A stretch of 64,000 nt of DNA from Sphingomicrobium lutaoense (GTDB taxonomy: Bacteria; Pseudomonadota; Alphaproteobacteria; Sphingomonadales; Sphingomonadaceae), in assembly GCF_014195685.1 (NCBI RefSeq), contig NZ_JACICF010000002.1, positions 186,001 to 250,000 of the forward strand, written 5' to 3'. The translations under genes were made by a program, and so were the position numbers. Shown here one piece after another: positions 25,641 to 35,588 of this stretch. The notes under the pieces are model-generated. The model saw only the letters and a program-made list of their open reading frames with translations. It was not told the DNA's origin and ran no database searches. The first letter of the stretch is position 1. Each line of letters opens with the position of its first letter.

Positions 25641-26668
25641 CGTCGCGGTCCATCGAACAGGCCGTTGCCGCCCTGCGCCGGGGCGAGCCCGTGGCGATTG
25701 TCGATGGACCCACCATTCTCCCGCTCGAAACCGCGACCCGGGCGATGCTCGACCATGCCGATCCGGGCGGCGAGGCCAATCTCCTGGTCAGCGGTGCGCG
25801 CGCCGCGGCGCTCGGACTGGGTAATCGCCTCGCGGCCGCCGACGAGCGGATGCCCGTGCGGATCGAGCGGTGCGACTGGCTCGACCGCGATACCGCGCAG
25901 GCGCTGTTCGACCCGGCGGGCGATTTCTCGCGCGGTCCCATCGGCCCGCTCACTCCTCTCGAAGCAGGCCCCCATGACGGCGCGGCGATCCAGCTTCTCG
26001 GCCTCGCGGGTCTTCTCCCCGCCGCCTGGCTGGTCGAAAAGGCCGCCATCGACATCGATCCCGCCGCACTCGACGAAGCGCGGCGCAGCGTGACGCTCGT
26101 TGCCCGGGCGCGCCTTCCGCTCGACGATCTTCCCGCATCGCAGATGGCGGTGTTTCGCGACGGAGCGACCGGCGAGGAACATGCCGCGCTGATCGTCGGC
26201 GCGTTCGAGGGACGCCCGCCGCTCGTCCGGCTGCATTCCGAGTGCCTGACGGGCGATGTCTTCGGCAGTCTCAAATGCGACTGCGGCCCCCAACTCCGGC
26301 ACGCCCTGCGGATCATCGGAGACGAAGGCGGCGGCATCCTTCTCTACCTTCGCCAGGAAGGACGGGGCATCGGACTTGCCAACAAGATCCGCGCCTATGC
26401 GCTACAGGATCGCGGGCTCGACACGGTCGATGCCAACCGCCGCCTGGGCTTTGCCGATGACGAGCGCGACTATGGCGTCGCGGCGGCGATCCTGCGCGCG
26501 CTTGGCGCCGATGCGGTGCGCTTGCTCACCAACAATCCGAACAAGGTCGAAGGCCTCGAAGCCGAGGGCATCAGGGTCGCCGAACGGGTGCGCCACCACA
26601 TGCCGCCCAATCCGCACAATGCGGCCTATCTTGAAACCAAGAAGGCCCGGTCAGGCCATCACGACTAG
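25637..26668 (+). CDS. ribA: GTP cyclohydrolase II with degenerate N-terminal RibB-like region
   Basis: Catalyses the first committed step of riboflavin synthesis from GTP. The C-terminal two thirds carry the full GTP cyclohydrolase II signature: zinc ligands in HSECLTGDVFGSLKCDCGPQ, ILLYLRQEGRGIGLANKIRA, and RLLTNNPNKVEGLEAEGI. The N-terminal 150 residues resemble a worn-down DHBP synthase domain (MLDHADPGGEANLLVSGARA) without its acidic active site. Start assigned to TTG 25637, overlapping the xth stop by four bases, because the frame is open there and no ATG precedes the domain. Its TAG is part of the CTAG shared with the convergent yggS-type gene. Confidence 0.9.
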   Translation: MTSRSIEQAVAALRRGEPVAIVDGPTILPLETATRAMLDHADPGGEANLLVSGARAAALGLGNRLAAADERMPVRIERCDWLDRDTAQALFDPAGDFSRGPIGPLTPLEAGPHDGAAIQLLGLAGLLPAAWLVEKAAIDIDPAALDEARRSVTLVARARLPLDDLPASQMAVFRDGATGEEHAALIVGAFEGRPPLVRLHSECLTGDVFGSLKCDCGPQLRHALRIIGDEGGGILLYLRQEGRGIGLANKIRAYALQDRGLDTVDANRRLGFADDERDYGVAAAILRALGADAVRLLTNNPNKVEGLEAEGIRVAERVRHHMPPNPHNAAYLETKKARSGHHD

Positions 26669-27321
26669 TCGCGCGGCCCGAACAGCGCGGTGCCGACCCG
26701 AACCAGGCTCGACCCGAGCATGACCGCGCTTTCATAGTCGTTGCTCATCCCCATCGACAGGCCATCGAGGCCGTGCCGCCGCGCCAGTTCCTCGGTCAGC
26801 GCGAAGAAGGGACTCGCCTCCAGCCCCTGCGGGGGCATCGCCATCAGCCCCGCCAGCGGCAGCGGCGTTTCGCGTACCCGGGCAAGGAAACTTTCCAGTT
26901 CGGCAATCGCCACGCCCCCCTTCTGATCCTCGGCGCCGATATTGACCTGCACATAGCAGTCGGGCGCGCGTCCCCCGTCCTCGACCGCCTTGACCAACGC
27001 CTTGAGGAGCGATTCGCGATCGAGCGAATGGATGACGTCGAAAATTTCCGCGGCCTCGGCGGCCTTGTTCGATTGCAACTGTCCGACCATGTGCAGCCGC
27101 ACGTCGGGATATTGGGCCTTGAGCGCGGGCCATTTCTCCTGCGCCTCGGCGACCCGGTTCTCGCCGAAATCGCGATGCCCTTCCTCGAGAAGGGGAAGGA
27201 TCTCCTCGGCGCTCCGCGTTTTGCTCACCGCGACCAGCGTCACCTGGGCGGGGTCGCGCCCGGCGCGCCGTGCGGCCCGGGCAATGCGTTCGCGGACGCG
27301 CGATAGGGGTGTTTCTGCCAT
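26665..27321 (-). CDS. YggS-family PLP homeostasis protein
   Basis: 218-residue single-domain alanine-racemase-fold protein that binds pyridoxal phosphate and contributes to PLP balance; no catalytic turnover is known. The PLP lysine lies in VTLVAVSKTRSAEEILPLLE; HRDFGENRVAEAQEKWPAL, HMVGQLQSNKAAEAAEIFD, and the C-terminal LSMGMSNDYESAVMLGSSLV are all standard. ATG 27321; the longer upstream frame overlaps the divergent ThiE-like gene and is not similar to the family. Confidence 0.93.
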   Translation of the reverse strand: MAETPLSRVRERIARAARRAGRDPAQVTLVAVSKTRSAEEILPLLEEGHRDFGENRVAEAQEKWPALKAQYPDVRLHMVGQLQSNKAAEAAEIFDVIHSLDRESLLKALVKAVEDGGRAPDCYVQVNIGAEDQKGGVAIAELESFLARVRETPLPLAGLMAMPPQGLEASPFFALTEELARRHGLDGLSMGMSNDYESAVMLGSSLVRVGTALFGPRD

Positions 27322-27343
27322 GCGCCGCGCTATAGGAAAGCCC

Positions 27344-27859
27344 ATGCTTCCCCGCCAGACCCTCTTCACCGACGAACGGATGGGCGATGCGCTCCTTCCC
27401 GCGATCGAGCGGCTGCCCCGGGGATCGGGCGTGGTGCTCCGCCACGACCGGCTGTCGCGCGAGGCCCGCCGCGCGCTCGCCGAACGGATCGCCGCGCTCG
27501 CTCGCGACAAGGGCCTGATTCTCTCGGTCGCGGGCGACATGGCTCTCGCGCGCCATGTCGGCGCGGCAATGGTCCACCGCCCGGAAAGCGATCCCGGGGG
27601 TCTGCCTTTCAGCCTGCCCGTTCATGACGAGGAAGAGGCACGCGCCGCCGCAGATCGGGGAGCGGCGCTCGTCTATGTCTCGCCGGTCCACCCGACGCGC
27701 TCGCATCCCGGTGCCCCCGCGCTCGGCGAAGCCGAAGCCATTCGCCTCGCACGGCTCAGCGGCTGCCCGGCGATCGCGCTCGGCGGCATGACGGCAGATC
27801 GCTATGCCGCGATCGAAAAGGATTTTGCCGGATGGGCGGCCATTTCGGCCTTCATGTAA
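27344..27859 (+). CDS. ThiE/TenI-like thiamine phosphate synthase family protein (short)
   Basis: 171 residues, shorter than standard ThiE (about 210). The barrel motifs remain: TLFTDERMGDALLPAIERLP at the start, SVAGDMALARHVGAAMVHRP, the loop LVYVSPVHPTRSHPGAPALG and AIALGGMTADRY. Homologues of this length are annotated as thiamine phosphate synthase, but with several active-site positions changed it could be a TenI-like protein. ATG 27344 has AGGAAAG just upstream; ATG 27320 is possible but lies in the yggS start. Divergent from yggS with no room for separate promoters. Confidence 0.78.
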   Translation: MLPRQTLFTDERMGDALLPAIERLPRGSGVVLRHDRLSREARRALAERIAALARDKGLILSVAGDMALARHVGAAMVHRPESDPGGLPFSLPVHDEEEARAAADRGAALVYVSPVHPTRSHPGAPALGEAEAIRLARLSGCPAIALGGMTADRYAAIEKDFAGWAAISAFM

Positions 27860-27871
27860 GGCGGGAAGCCG

Positions 27872-28612
27872 TCAGAATTTGAAGGCGGTGCCGATATAGA
27901 CCGCCTGGCTGTCCTGCCGGCGATCTTCGGCCAGGTTGGTGTCGATCCGTTCCTGGTCGATGCGGTAGCGCACCCCGCCGGTCACCGCGAGATTACGGGT
28001 GATCTTCACTTCGCCGCCGACGTCGAGCGCATAGCTGTCGGTCGGGCGAATCGCGGGCGCGACGGTCGAGACATCGCGGTCCGCCGCGACGGACAGGCGA
28101 CCCGTAAAGCGCTTGAGATTGTAGCTCACGCCGACCACCGCGCTTTCGCGGTTGGCAATGCGCGGATCATTGGCTTCGCGCTTCTGCACGTCACCCGACA
28201 CGCCGATGCGTTTCCAGCCGACCGCGACGCCCAGATTGTAGTTCGACGGATTCATCGTCGAGACCGCGTTCGAGCGCGACACCGCTTCGGCAGTGCGGTT
28301 GCCCGTCACCGCGGGCGCGTCCGAACCGCCGCGCACGACCACGCGCACCGGCGCTCCGCGCTTCTTCGAAGCAGCAGGCGTAAAACTGAAATTGGGCAGC
28401 TGCCCGCGCTTGGCGAAAGTCGCGGCAAGACGCGGATCGGCCCCGGCCGGAGTGAAACTGCGGTCGAACTTGACCGATACCGGCGGCGCCGAAGCGGCCT
28501 TTTCGCGGGCACCGGCAGGGATCGTCAGCGCGGCAGTGGCGACAGCAAGCGAGGCAAGCAGCGCCACGCGGCCCGCCTTTCCTGCGACTGTCTTTTTGCC
28601 CTGTTCACGCAC
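27872..28612 (-). CDS. Putative exported outer-membrane beta-barrel-type protein
   Basis: 246 residues. The N-terminus is a signal-like sequence (basic KKTVAGKAGR, then VALLASLAVATAALTIPAGA). The mature half from about residue 115 alternates in strand-like patterns (NYNLGVAVGWKRIGVSGDVQ, AVVGVSYNLKRFTGRLSVAA, DVGGEVKITRNLAVTGGVRY) and the chain ends AVYIGTAFKF, with a terminal aromatic residue typical of outer-membrane barrels. GTG 28612 is supported by GAGAGGAG seven bases upstream. I do not recognise the family beyond this; function unknown. Confidence 0.65.
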   Translation of the reverse strand: MREQGKKTVAGKAGRVALLASLAVATAALTIPAGAREKAASAPPVSVKFDRSFTPAGADPRLAATFAKRGQLPNFSFTPAASKKRGAPVRVVVRGGSDAPAVTGNRTAEAVSRSNAVSTMNPSNYNLGVAVGWKRIGVSGDVQKREANDPRIANRESAVVGVSYNLKRFTGRLSVAADRDVSTVAPAIRPTDSYALDVGGEVKITRNLAVTGGVRYRIDQERIDTNLAEDRRQDSQAVYIGTAFKF

Positions 28613-28814
28613 CAAACGACTCCTCTCGACCGAGTCGATATAGACGCTAATGCAGGACTCTTCCACGTGTTCCGCCAACAATGCCTCGTCGGTGTTGCGG
28701 ACAAGGCACAGATGGCCCGCCCGCCAGCCGCTGCCAAAGGATGCTTGGAATCGCGCGCGGCACCGTCTAGTCCAAGGGCGAAGACCATCCCAATCCTTTG
28801 AGGAAGACCGACGC

Positions 28815-29270
28815 ATGTCCATTGCCCATCGCCCCGCCCTGACGCTGGCCCTTCTCGCGGTCGCCGGGCTCGGCCTCACCGCCTGCCAGAAGAACCGTGT
28901 CGCTCCCGTCGGCATGGCGCCCTCGGCAACCACCCAGATCGGCGTCAACGGCTATCTGTGGCGCGCCGCGGTGGACACCCTGTCCTTCGCGCCGCTCGTC
29001 ACCGCCGACAGCAATGGCGGCGTGGTGATCACCGACTGGTACACCAGCCCCAACAACCCCGCCGAACGGGTGAAGATCACCGCGACCATCCTCGATGCGG
29101 ACCTGCGCGCCGATGCGCTGCGCGTCGCCGCCAGCCGCCAGATCAACCGCGACGGCCTGTGGGTCGATGCCCCGGTCAGCGCCGCGACGGTGCAGAAGCT
29201 CGAAGACATCATCCTCGTTCGCGCGCGTGACATCCGCCGGACCACGGTGGCTGCCGCCAACGCCAATTGA
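28815..29270 (+). CDS. DUF3576 family lipoprotein
   Basis: 151 residues with a lipoprotein signal: hydrophobic [16 protein letters not shown] with lipobox LTAC, acylated Cys near residue 25, so probably outer-membrane-anchored and periplasmic. The body ([40 protein letters not shown]) fits DUF3576, a family found just before leuS in alphaproteobacteria. GAGGAAG precedes the ATG. It overlaps leuS by one base (TGATG). Function unknown; association with lptE two genes on hints at envelope assembly. Confidence 0.88.
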   Translation: MSIAHRPALTLALLAVAGLGLTACQKNRVAPVGMAPSATTQIGVNGYLWRAAVDTLSFAPLVTADSNGGVVITDWYTSPNNPAERVKITATILDADLRADALRVAASRQINRDGLWVDAPVSAATVQKLEDIILVRARDIRRTTVAAANAN

Positions 29271-31798
29271 TGTCCGACCGTTTCGACGCGGGCGCCGCCG
29301 ACCAGCGCTGGCAGCAGCGCTGGGAGGAGAGCCAACTCTTCGCCGCCGATTCGGCAAGCGCCAGGCCCAAGGCCTATGTGCTCGAGATGTTCCCCTATCC
29401 CTCGGGGCGCATCCACATGGGCCACGTCCGCAACTATACGATGGGTGACGTGCTGGCGCGCTACAAGCGCATGACCGGCCATGAAGTGCTGCACCCGATG
29501 GGCTGGGACGCCTTCGGCATGCCCGCCGAAAATGCCGCGATGGAGCGCAAGGTCCATCCGGGCGCCTGGACCTATGAAAATATCGCGACCATGCGCGGCC
29601 AGCTCAAGCGCCTCGGCTTCGCGCTCGACTGGACCCGCGAATTCGCGACCTGCGACCCCGAATATTACGGCCATCAGCAAGCGCTCTTCCTCGACCTCCT
29701 CGAGGCCGGGCTGGTGTTCCGCAAGGAAAGCGAGGTCAACTGGGATCCCGTCGACATGACCGTGCTCGCCAACGAGCAGGTGATCGACGGCAAGGGCTGG
29801 CGCTCGGGCGCGCCGGTCGAACGGCGCAAGCTGAACCAGTGGTTCTTCCGCATCACCCGCTTCGCCGACGATCTGCTCGACGGCCTGGGCGATCTCGAGA
29901 AATGGCCGGACAAGGTCAAGCTGATGCAGGAAAACTGGATCGGCAAGAGCCAGGGTCTCCAGTTCCGCTTCGCGCTCGACCGTCCCGCAGGCACCGCCGA
30001 CTTGGACGCGGTCGAGGTCTTCACAACCCGCCCCGACACCATCTTCGGGGCCAGCTTCGTCGCCATTGCCGCCGACCATCCGCTTGCCATGGCGATCGCG
30101 GCCGACCAGCCCGATGCCGCGCGCTTCATCGAACAGTGCAAGGCGGGCGGCACCAGCGCCGCCGACATCGAGACCGCCGAAAAGCAGGGCTATGACACCG
30201 GCCTCAAGGCAGTCCATCCCTTCGATGCCGACTGGCAGCTTCCCGTCTACATCGCCAATTTCGTGCTCATGGACTATGGCACCGGCGCGGTGTTCGGCGT
30301 GCCCGGCCATGACCAGCGCGACCATGAATTCGCGACCAAGTATGGCTTGCCGATCCAGCGCGTCGTCGCGCCCTCAGCGGACGAAGCCGACGAGCCGATC
30401 GGCGAGGAAGCCGACGACCGCGAAGGCGTCGCGGTCCATTCGCGCTTCCTCGACGGCATGGAAACCGAGGCCGCCAAGGCCGAGGTCATCCGCCGCGCCG
30501 AAGCCGAAGGCTGGGGCGAAGGCAAGACCGTCTATCGCCTGCGCGACTGGGGCATCAGCCGCCAGCGCTACTGGGGCACCCCCATCCCGATCGTCCATTG
30601 CGAAAGCTGCGGCCCGGTCGGCGTGAAGCGCGAGGATCTGCCGATCCGCCTTCCCGAGGACGTCAGCTTCGATGTGCCCGGCAACCCGCTCGACCGACAT
30701 CCCGACTGGAAGAAAATCGACTGTCCCCGATGCGGCCAGCCCGCGACGCGCGAGACCGATACGCTCGACACTTTTGTCGATTCGAGCTGGTATTTCGTAC
30801 GCTTCGCCAGCCAGCCCGGCGATCGTCCCTTCGACAAGGAGGAAGCCAGCGCCTGGCTTCCCGTCGATCAATATATCGGCGGGGTCGAGCATGCGATCCT
30901 GCATCTCCTCTACGCGCGCTTCATCACCCGCGCGCTGCAACATGTCGGCCGGCTCGACATCGCCGAGCCCTTCGCCGGGCTGTTCACGCAGGGCATGGTC
31001 ACGCATGAAACCTACCAGTCGCTCGACGGCCGCTGGCTCGGCCCCGACGAGATCGAATTGGGCGAAGACGGACAGGTGATCGAAAAGACCTCGGGCGGCG
31101 GCGTCCGCAAGGGCCGGGTCGAGAAGATGTCCAAGTCGAAGAAGAATGTGGTCGATCCGATTCCCATCGTCGATCGCTACGGCGCCGATGCCGCGCGCTG
31201 GTTCATGCTTTCGGATTCGCCCCCCGAACGCGACCTCGAATGGTCGCTCGGCGGCATCGAGGGCGCCGCCCGCTTCGTCCAGCGCGTCTGGCGCCTCGCA
31301 GGAAGCGAAAAGGGCGAAGGCGGCGAAGACAAGGCGCTCGAGCGCAAGCTGCACCGCACGATCGTCGCGGTAGGCGAAGCGATCGAGGGGCTGCAGTTCA
31401 ACAAGGCAGTCGCCGCGCTCTACGAGCTCACCAGCGCGATCGAGAAGGCCGAGCCTTCCTCGGCACGCGACGCGGCGATCGACACGCTGCTGCGGCTCAT
31501 CGCCCCGATGGCACCGCACCTCGCCGAAGAGGCCTGGGCCGCGCGCGGCCATCAGGGCTTCATCGCCGATGCCCCCTGGCCCGAACATGACCCCGCTCTC
31601 CTCGTCGACGACGAGGTGACGATGGTGGTGCAGGTCAATGGCAAGCTGCGCGACAAGATGCAGGTCGCGCGCGGCATCGCCCGCGACAAGGCCGAGGAAA
31701 TGGCACTCAGCCTTCCCAAGGTGAGCCAGATTCTCGGCGACAATCCGCCGCGAAAGGTGATTGTGGTTCCCGATCGGCTGGTCAATATCGTCGCATGA
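29270..31798 (+). CDS. leuS: Leucyl-tRNA synthetase
   Basis: Charges tRNA-Leu. 842 residues, class I. HIGH motif as [20 protein letters not shown] near residue 42; editing (CP1) domain about 220-420 with the conserved threonine-rich [19 protein letters not shown] and the [20 protein letters not shown] catalytic Asp; [14 protein letters not shown]-type segment at mid-protein; KMSKS exactly as [14 protein letters not shown] near residue 618; anticodon-binding and C-terminal domains follow. ATG 29270 overlaps the DUF3576 stop; the leuS stop overlaps the lptE start as ATGA. Confidence 0.98.
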   Translation: MSDRFDAGAADQRWQQRWEESQLFAADSASARPKAYVLEMFPYPSGRIHMGHVRNYTMGDVLARYKRMTGHEVLHPMGWDAFGMPAENAAMERKVHPGAWTYENIATMRGQLKRLGFALDWTREFATCDPEYYGHQQALFLDLLEAGLVFRKESEVNWDPVDMTVLANEQVIDGKGWRSGAPVERRKLNQWFFRITRFADDLLDGLGDLEKWPDKVKLMQENWIGKSQGLQFRFALDRPAGTADLDAVEVFTTRPDTIFGASFVAIAADHPLAMAIAADQPDAARFIEQCKAGGTSAADIETAEKQGYDTGLKAVHPFDADWQLPVYIANFVLMDYGTGAVFGVPGHDQRDHEFATKYGLPIQRVVAPSADEADEPIGEEADDREGVAVHSRFLDGMETEAAKAEVIRRAEAEGWGEGKTVYRLRDWGISRQRYWGTPIPIVHCESCGPVGVKREDLPIRLPEDVSFDVPGNPLDRHPDWKKIDCPRCGQPATRETDTLDTFVDSSWYFVRFASQPGDRPFDKEEASAWLPVDQYIGGVEHAILHLLYARFITRALQHVGRLDIAEPFAGLFTQGMVTHETYQSLDGRWLGPDEIELGEDGQVIEKTSGGGVRKGRVEKMSKSKKNVVDPIPIVDRYGADAARWFMLSDSPPERDLEWSLGGIEGAARFVQRVWRLAGSEKGEGGEDKALERKLHRTIVAVGEAIEGLQFNKAVAALYELTSAIEKAEPSSARDAAIDTLLRLIAPMAPHLAEEAWAARGHQGFIADAPWPEHDPALLVDDEVTMVVQVNGKLRDKMQVARGIARDKAEEMALSLPKVSQILGDNPPRKVIVVPDRLVNIVA

Positions 31799-32286
31799 TC
31801 CGTCCCGCTCTTCTCGCGATCGCGGCGCTGGCACTCAGCGCCTGCGGGCTGCGCCCGCTCTATGGCGGGGGCGAAGCGGGGATCGCGGGAACGCGGCTTT
31901 CCGAGGTGACCGTCGGGCCGATCGACGAACGCTCGGGCTGGCTCCTTCGCAACGCGCTGGTCGACCGGCTCGGCGAGGCGTCGGCACCGCGCTACCGGCT
32001 CGATGTCGAGATCGACGATGACATCACCCGCTTCGGGATTCGCGGCGATGCCGCGACCACGCGCGAACGGCGCACCCTGCGCGCCCGTTTCCAGCTGGTC
32101 GCACTCGACAGCGGCGAGACGCTGCTCGACGCCACTGCGGGCAGCGACGCGGGCATCGACATCACCTCGAGCGAATATGCCACCGTCGCCGCCGAACAGA
32201 CCGCGGTCGAACGGCTGAGCAAGGAAGTCGCCGACGACATCGTCGCTCGCCTGGCTCTCTATTTCAGCCGGCAGCAAAGGCCGTGA
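31795..32286 (+). CDS. lptE: LPS-assembly lipoprotein LptE
   Basis: 163 residues. Lipoprotein signal peptide with lipobox LSAC ([20 protein letters not shown]); the GLRPLYG stretch after the acylated Cys is characteristic of LptE. LptE plugs the LptD barrel that inserts lipopolysaccharide or glycosphingolipid-type glycolipids in the outer leaflet. Sphingomonads replace LPS with glycosphingolipids, so its cargo here may differ. Placed in the usual order leuS-lptE-holA with ATGA and GTGA overlaps. Confidence 0.92.
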   Translation: MIRPALLAIAALALSACGLRPLYGGGEAGIAGTRLSEVTVGPIDERSGWLLRNALVDRLGEASAPRYRLDVEIDDDITRFGIRGDAATTRERRTLRARFQLVALDSGETLLDATAGSDAGIDITSSEYATVAAEQTAVERLSKEVADDIVARLALYFSRQQRP

Positions 32287-33299
32287 GGGCCAACAAGAAC
32301 CGGCCCGAGCCCCAGTTCGACCGGCCCGACCCGGCCATCCGCTTCTACTGCCTCTACGGCCCCGACGAGGCCGGATCGCGTGCCCTTGCCGCGCGTCTCC
32401 TCAAGGGCCTCGATGCCGAAAAGGCCCCGCTCGATTCCGCCGCGCTCAAGGGCGATCCCGCGCTGCTCGCCGATGAAGCGGGCGCGATCAGCATGTTCGG
32501 GGGGCGCAAGCTTCTGTGGATCGAGCCTGCGGGCGACGAGATCGCCGATGCCGTCGCCGCCTTGCTCGAATCCCCGCCCGGCGAACATGTCGCGGTGGCG
32601 ATCGCCGCCAATCTTCGCAAGAATGGCAAGCTGCTCAAGCTCGTGGAGACGCATCCCGAGGCGCTCGTCCATGCCAGCTATGCGCTCGAAGGCCGCAATC
32701 TCGACCAGGTGATTGCCGCGATTGCTGGGGACAAGGGACTGCGTCCCGAACCGGGCGTGGTCGAACGGCTCGCAGCGGCGAGCGGGGGCAACCGCGCGAT
32801 TGCCGAACAGGAATGCGAAAAATATGCGATTTTCCTCGAGGCCAGCCCCGACGAGCCACAACCGCTGTCGCATGATGTGATCGACCGCTTGGGCGCGGCC
32901 TGGTCCGAAGACCGCTTTTTCGCGATCGGGGACGCCGCGCTTGCCGGCGAGGTGGACGAATTGCGGCTGCTCCTGCGGCAGGTCTCGCCCGGCGGAAGCG
33001 AAGCCATTTCGGTGATCCGCGCGCTCCAGCGCCGGATCCTCCAACTCCTGCCCATGCAGGCGCGCATCGCGTCAGGCGACACTTTGTCCGCCGTCATGGC
33101 GTCACAAGGCAAGGCATTGTTCTGGAAGGATAAACCGCTCATCCAGCGCTGTCTGGCCCGCTGGCCCGCACCGCTTCTCGATCGCCTGGCCCAGCGGATC
33201 GCCACGCTCGAACAGCAGCTGATTTTCTCGAAAGCCCCCGCCAAGGCGCTTCTGGGAGAGGAAATGCTCGCGATCGCCCGCGCGGGCCGCTCGCGCTAG
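32283..33299 (+). CDS. holA: DNA polymerase III delta subunit
   Basis: Clamp-loader subunit that opens the beta sliding clamp. 338 residues of AAA+-like fold: IRFYCLYGPDEAGSRALAAR, DEAGAISMFGGRKLLWIEPA, and the C-terminal helical collar (SEAISVIRALQRRILQLLPM). GTG start at 32283 overlaps the lptE stop (GTGA). The order lptE-holA is conserved across proteobacteria and supports the call, since HolA sequences diverge strongly. Its stop shares CTAG with the convergent parB. Confidence 0.93.
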   Translation: MRANKNRPEPQFDRPDPAIRFYCLYGPDEAGSRALAARLLKGLDAEKAPLDSAALKGDPALLADEAGAISMFGGRKLLWIEPAGDEIADAVAALLESPPGEHVAVAIAANLRKNGKLLKLVETHPEALVHASYALEGRNLDQVIAAIAGDKGLRPEPGVVERLAAASGGNRAIAEQECEKYAIFLEASPDEPQPLSHDVIDRLGAAWSEDRFFAIGDAALAGEVDELRLLLRQVSPGGSEAISVIRALQRRILQLLPMQARIASGDTLSAVMASQGKALFWKDKPLIQRCLARWPAPLLDRLAQRIATLEQQLIFSKAPAKALLGEEMLAIARAGRSR

Positions 33300-34168
33300 A
33301 TCGGTTCGCCCGAAAGCCGCTGGCAGATCATGTCGAGCTGGTCGAGCGTGCGATAGTTGAGCTCGACCCGGCCTCCACCCTTGCCATGCGCCACCTTGAC
33401 GCGCAGCCCGAGCAAATCGCCCAATTGCCGTTCGAGCGCCTCGATATCGGCATCAACCGGTCGAGCCGATTTCTTGCTATCCGATTGATTCTTGGGCTCT
33501 TTCTGGCTCTTGGCCCGCGCTTCGGCTTCGCGCACCGACAGCCCCTGCTTGACGATTTCGCGCGCCAGTGCCGAGGGATCTTCGGCCGACAGAGCGGCAC
33601 GGGCATGACCCATGCTGAGATCGCCACTCAATAGCATTTTCTGCACGTCCTGGGGCAGATCGAGCAACCGTAGCAGGTTCGCGACATGGCTACGCGACTT
33701 GCCCACGACTTCGCCAATCTCGGCCTGGCCATAGCCATAGTCATTCTTGAGCGCCTTATAGGCCTCAGCTTCCTCGATCGCGTTGAGATCCTCGCGCTGG
33801 ACATTCTCGATCAGCGCGATTTCGGCGGTCTGCTGCGCATCGCTTTCGCGAACGATTGCCGGAATCTCGTGCAATTGCGCCTTTTGCGCAGCGCGCCAGC
33901 GCCGCTCGCCGGCGATGATCTGGTAGCCCTCGGCAGTCGGCCGGACGAGGATCGGCTGCAACACCCCCTTGGTCGCGATCGACTGGGCGAGTTCCTCGAG
34001 CGATTCCTCGTCGAAATGGCGCCGCGGCTGCTGAGGATTGGGCTTGATCGAAGCGATCGGCAGGCTCGATACCCCGCCTTTCTCGCTCCGCTCCTCGTTT
34101 GCCGCACTCTTGCTCGCATCGTCGAGCAGGGCCGAAAGACCCCTGCCCAGTCCGCTCGGTTTCTTCAT
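33296..34168 (-). CDS. parB: Chromosome-partitioning protein ParB
   Basis: CTP-dependent sliding clamp that loads at parS and spreads to form the partition complex. 290 residues: SGLGRGLSALLDD N-terminus (ParA-activating region), PNPQQPRRHFDEESLEELAQ, CTP-binding GERRWRAAQKA, the ENVQREDLNAIEEAEAY box, and the helix-turn-helix YGYGQAEIGEVVGKSRSHVA; C-terminal dimerisation domain ends SYRTLDQLDMICQRL-like. ATG 34168 overlaps the parA stop by one base. Two parS sites lie 1.3-3.3 kb away. Confidence 0.97.
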   Translation of the reverse strand: MKKPSGLGRGLSALLDDASKSAANEERSEKGGVSSLPIASIKPNPQQPRRHFDEESLEELAQSIATKGVLQPILVRPTAEGYQIIAGERRWRAAQKAQLHEIPAIVRESDAQQTAEIALIENVQREDLNAIEEAEAYKALKNDYGYGQAEIGEVVGKSRSHVANLLRLLDLPQDVQKMLLSGDLSMGHARAALSAEDPSALAREIVKQGLSVREAEARAKSQKEPKNQSDSKKSARPVDADIEALERQLGDLLGLRVKVAHGKGGGRVELNYRTLDQLDMICQRLSGEPI

Positions 34169-34950
34169 CAGGCTGCCTCCGCCCGCGCCGGCAGGCGCTC
34201 GAGCAGTTCGCGCGCCAATTGCACATAAGCGGTCGAACCCGGGCATTTGAGATCGTAGATCAGCGCGGGAAGCCCGTGGCTCGGCGCTTCGGAAAGGCGG
34301 ACGTTGCGCGGCACCACCGTGTCGAACACCGTCGCGCCGAGGCAGGCGCGCACATCGTCGGCGACCTGGCCCGAAAGATTGTTGCGACGGTCATACATGG
34401 TCAGCGCTATGCCAAGGATCGACAGGTCCGGATTGAAGCCCACCCGCACCCGTTCGACCGTCTGGAGAAGCTGGCTCAGCCCCTCCAGGGCGAAGAATTC
34501 GCACTGCAGCGGAACGATCAGCTGCCGCGCGCCGACCAGCGCATTGACCGTCAGCAGTCCCAGCGACGGGGGGCAGTCGATGAGGCAGATGTCCCAGCGC
34601 CCCGAAGGCGCGGTATCGAGCGCATCGGCAAGGCGGTGCGTACGGCGCTCGACATCGACCAGTTCGACTTCGGCGCCCGACAGGTCCACGGTCGAGCTCA
34701 ACAGGTCGAGCCTCGGGACCTTGCTCGCGACCACCGCATCGGCGACGCTCTTCTCGCCCAGCAGCACGTCATAGCTCGACGCGCCGCGATCCTTGGGTCC
34801 CACGCCCAAGCCGGTCGAGGCATTACCCTGCGGATCGAGATCGATCAGCAGGACCTTCCATCCGATTGCCGCCAATGCCGTCGCGAGGTTGATTGCCGTG
34901 GTGGTCTTTCCAACTCCGCCCTTTTGGTTGGCAATGGCAATCCGGATCAT
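34168..34950 (-). CDS. parA: Chromosome-partitioning ATPase ParA
   Basis: Deviant Walker A ATPase that segregates ParB-parS complexes. 260 residues; the P-loop is IAIANQKGGVGKTTTAINLA with the signature second lysine, Walker B LLIDLDPQGNASTGLG, and CLIDCPPSLGLLTVNALVGA. Coupled to rsmG (ATGA overlap) upstream and to parB (TGATG) downstream. The mnmG-rsmG-parA-parB order marks an origin-proximal region. Confidence 0.97.
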   Translation of the reverse strand: MIRIAIANQKGGVGKTTTAINLATALAAIGWKVLLIDLDPQGNASTGLGVGPKDRGASSYDVLLGEKSVADAVVASKVPRLDLLSSTVDLSGAEVELVDVERRTHRLADALDTAPSGRWDICLIDCPPSLGLLTVNALVGARQLIVPLQCEFFALEGLSQLLQTVERVRVGFNPDLSILGIALTMYDRRNNLSGQVADDVRACLGATVFDTVVPRNVRLSEAPSHGLPALIYDLKCPGSTAYVQLARELLERLPARAEAA

Positions 34951-35588
34951 CTCTTTCCCCTCCGCCTGACCGCCGAACCGAGGATGATTTGCGCCTCGGG
35001 ATCGGTCGCGCTGTCGACCAGCTCGAACCTACCTTGCCAGAGGTCGCGGGCTTGTTCCAGTTCCGATTTCGCCGACCGTCCCTTGGGGAGAATCCATTGG
35101 GTCTCCGGACCTGCCAGATGCTCGGCCAGCCCCAGCAATTTGGGAAGCGCGGCGACCGCACGCGCGGTGATGATATCGGCCCTTCCCTTGGCGGCAGCCG
35201 CCTTGCCATGCACCAGCTCGACCCGGTCCTCGAGGCCGAGCGCTTCCACACAACGACGGAGAAAATCGACCCGTAATGCGCGGGGTTCGACCAGCGTGAC
35301 CCTGCCGTGCGTCAGGATGGCGATGACCATGCCGGGCAAGCCCGGTCCCGTCCCGATGTCGAACCAATGGCCGTCGGGTCGCGCCGCCAGTCCCACGAGC
35401 TGCGCGCCATCGACGATATGCCGTTCGAAAAGATGCTCGAGCGTCGCCGGACTGACGAGGTTCTGCTGCTGATTTTCGGCGACCAGCATCTCCTCGAACC
35501 GCGCCAACCGCTCATCTGTTTCACGTGAAACATCGCGCCCGCTGACCGCGCTCAGCCGCTCACGCCGCGTCACGGCGCACCAGTGCAA
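34947..35588 (-). CDS. rsmG: 16S rRNA (guanine-N7) methyltransferase RsmG
   Basis: Makes m7G527 in 16S rRNA. 213 residues with the SAM-binding motif [39 protein letters not shown] and [15 protein letters not shown]. The ATG at 35588 lies 27 bases inside the mnmG coding end and gives an 18-residue lead before [20 protein letters not shown], a usual length. The VSRET codons are themselves the parS palindrome at 35517-35532, so this protein sequence is partly set by the partition site. Confidence 0.95.
   Translation of the reverse strand: MHWCAVTRRERLSAVSGRDVSRETDERLARFEEMLVAENQQQNLVSPATLEHLFERHIVDGAQLVGLAARPDGHWFDIGTGPGLPGMVIAILTHGRVTLVEPRALRVDFLRRCVEALGLEDRVELVHGKAAAAKGRADIITARAVAALPKLLGLAEHLAGPETQWILPKGRSAKSELEQARDLWQGRFELVDSATDPEAQIILGSAVRRRGKR
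35517..35532. promoter_or_regulatory. parS site 1 (inside rsmG)
   Basis: TGTTTCACGTGAAACA, a perfect 16-bp palindrome matching the bacterial parS consensus bound by the ParB helix-turn-helix. It lies in the rsmG coding sequence about 1.35 kb from parB and encodes Val-Ser-Arg-Glu-Thr. An identical copy lies at 37401. Confidence 0.96.
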
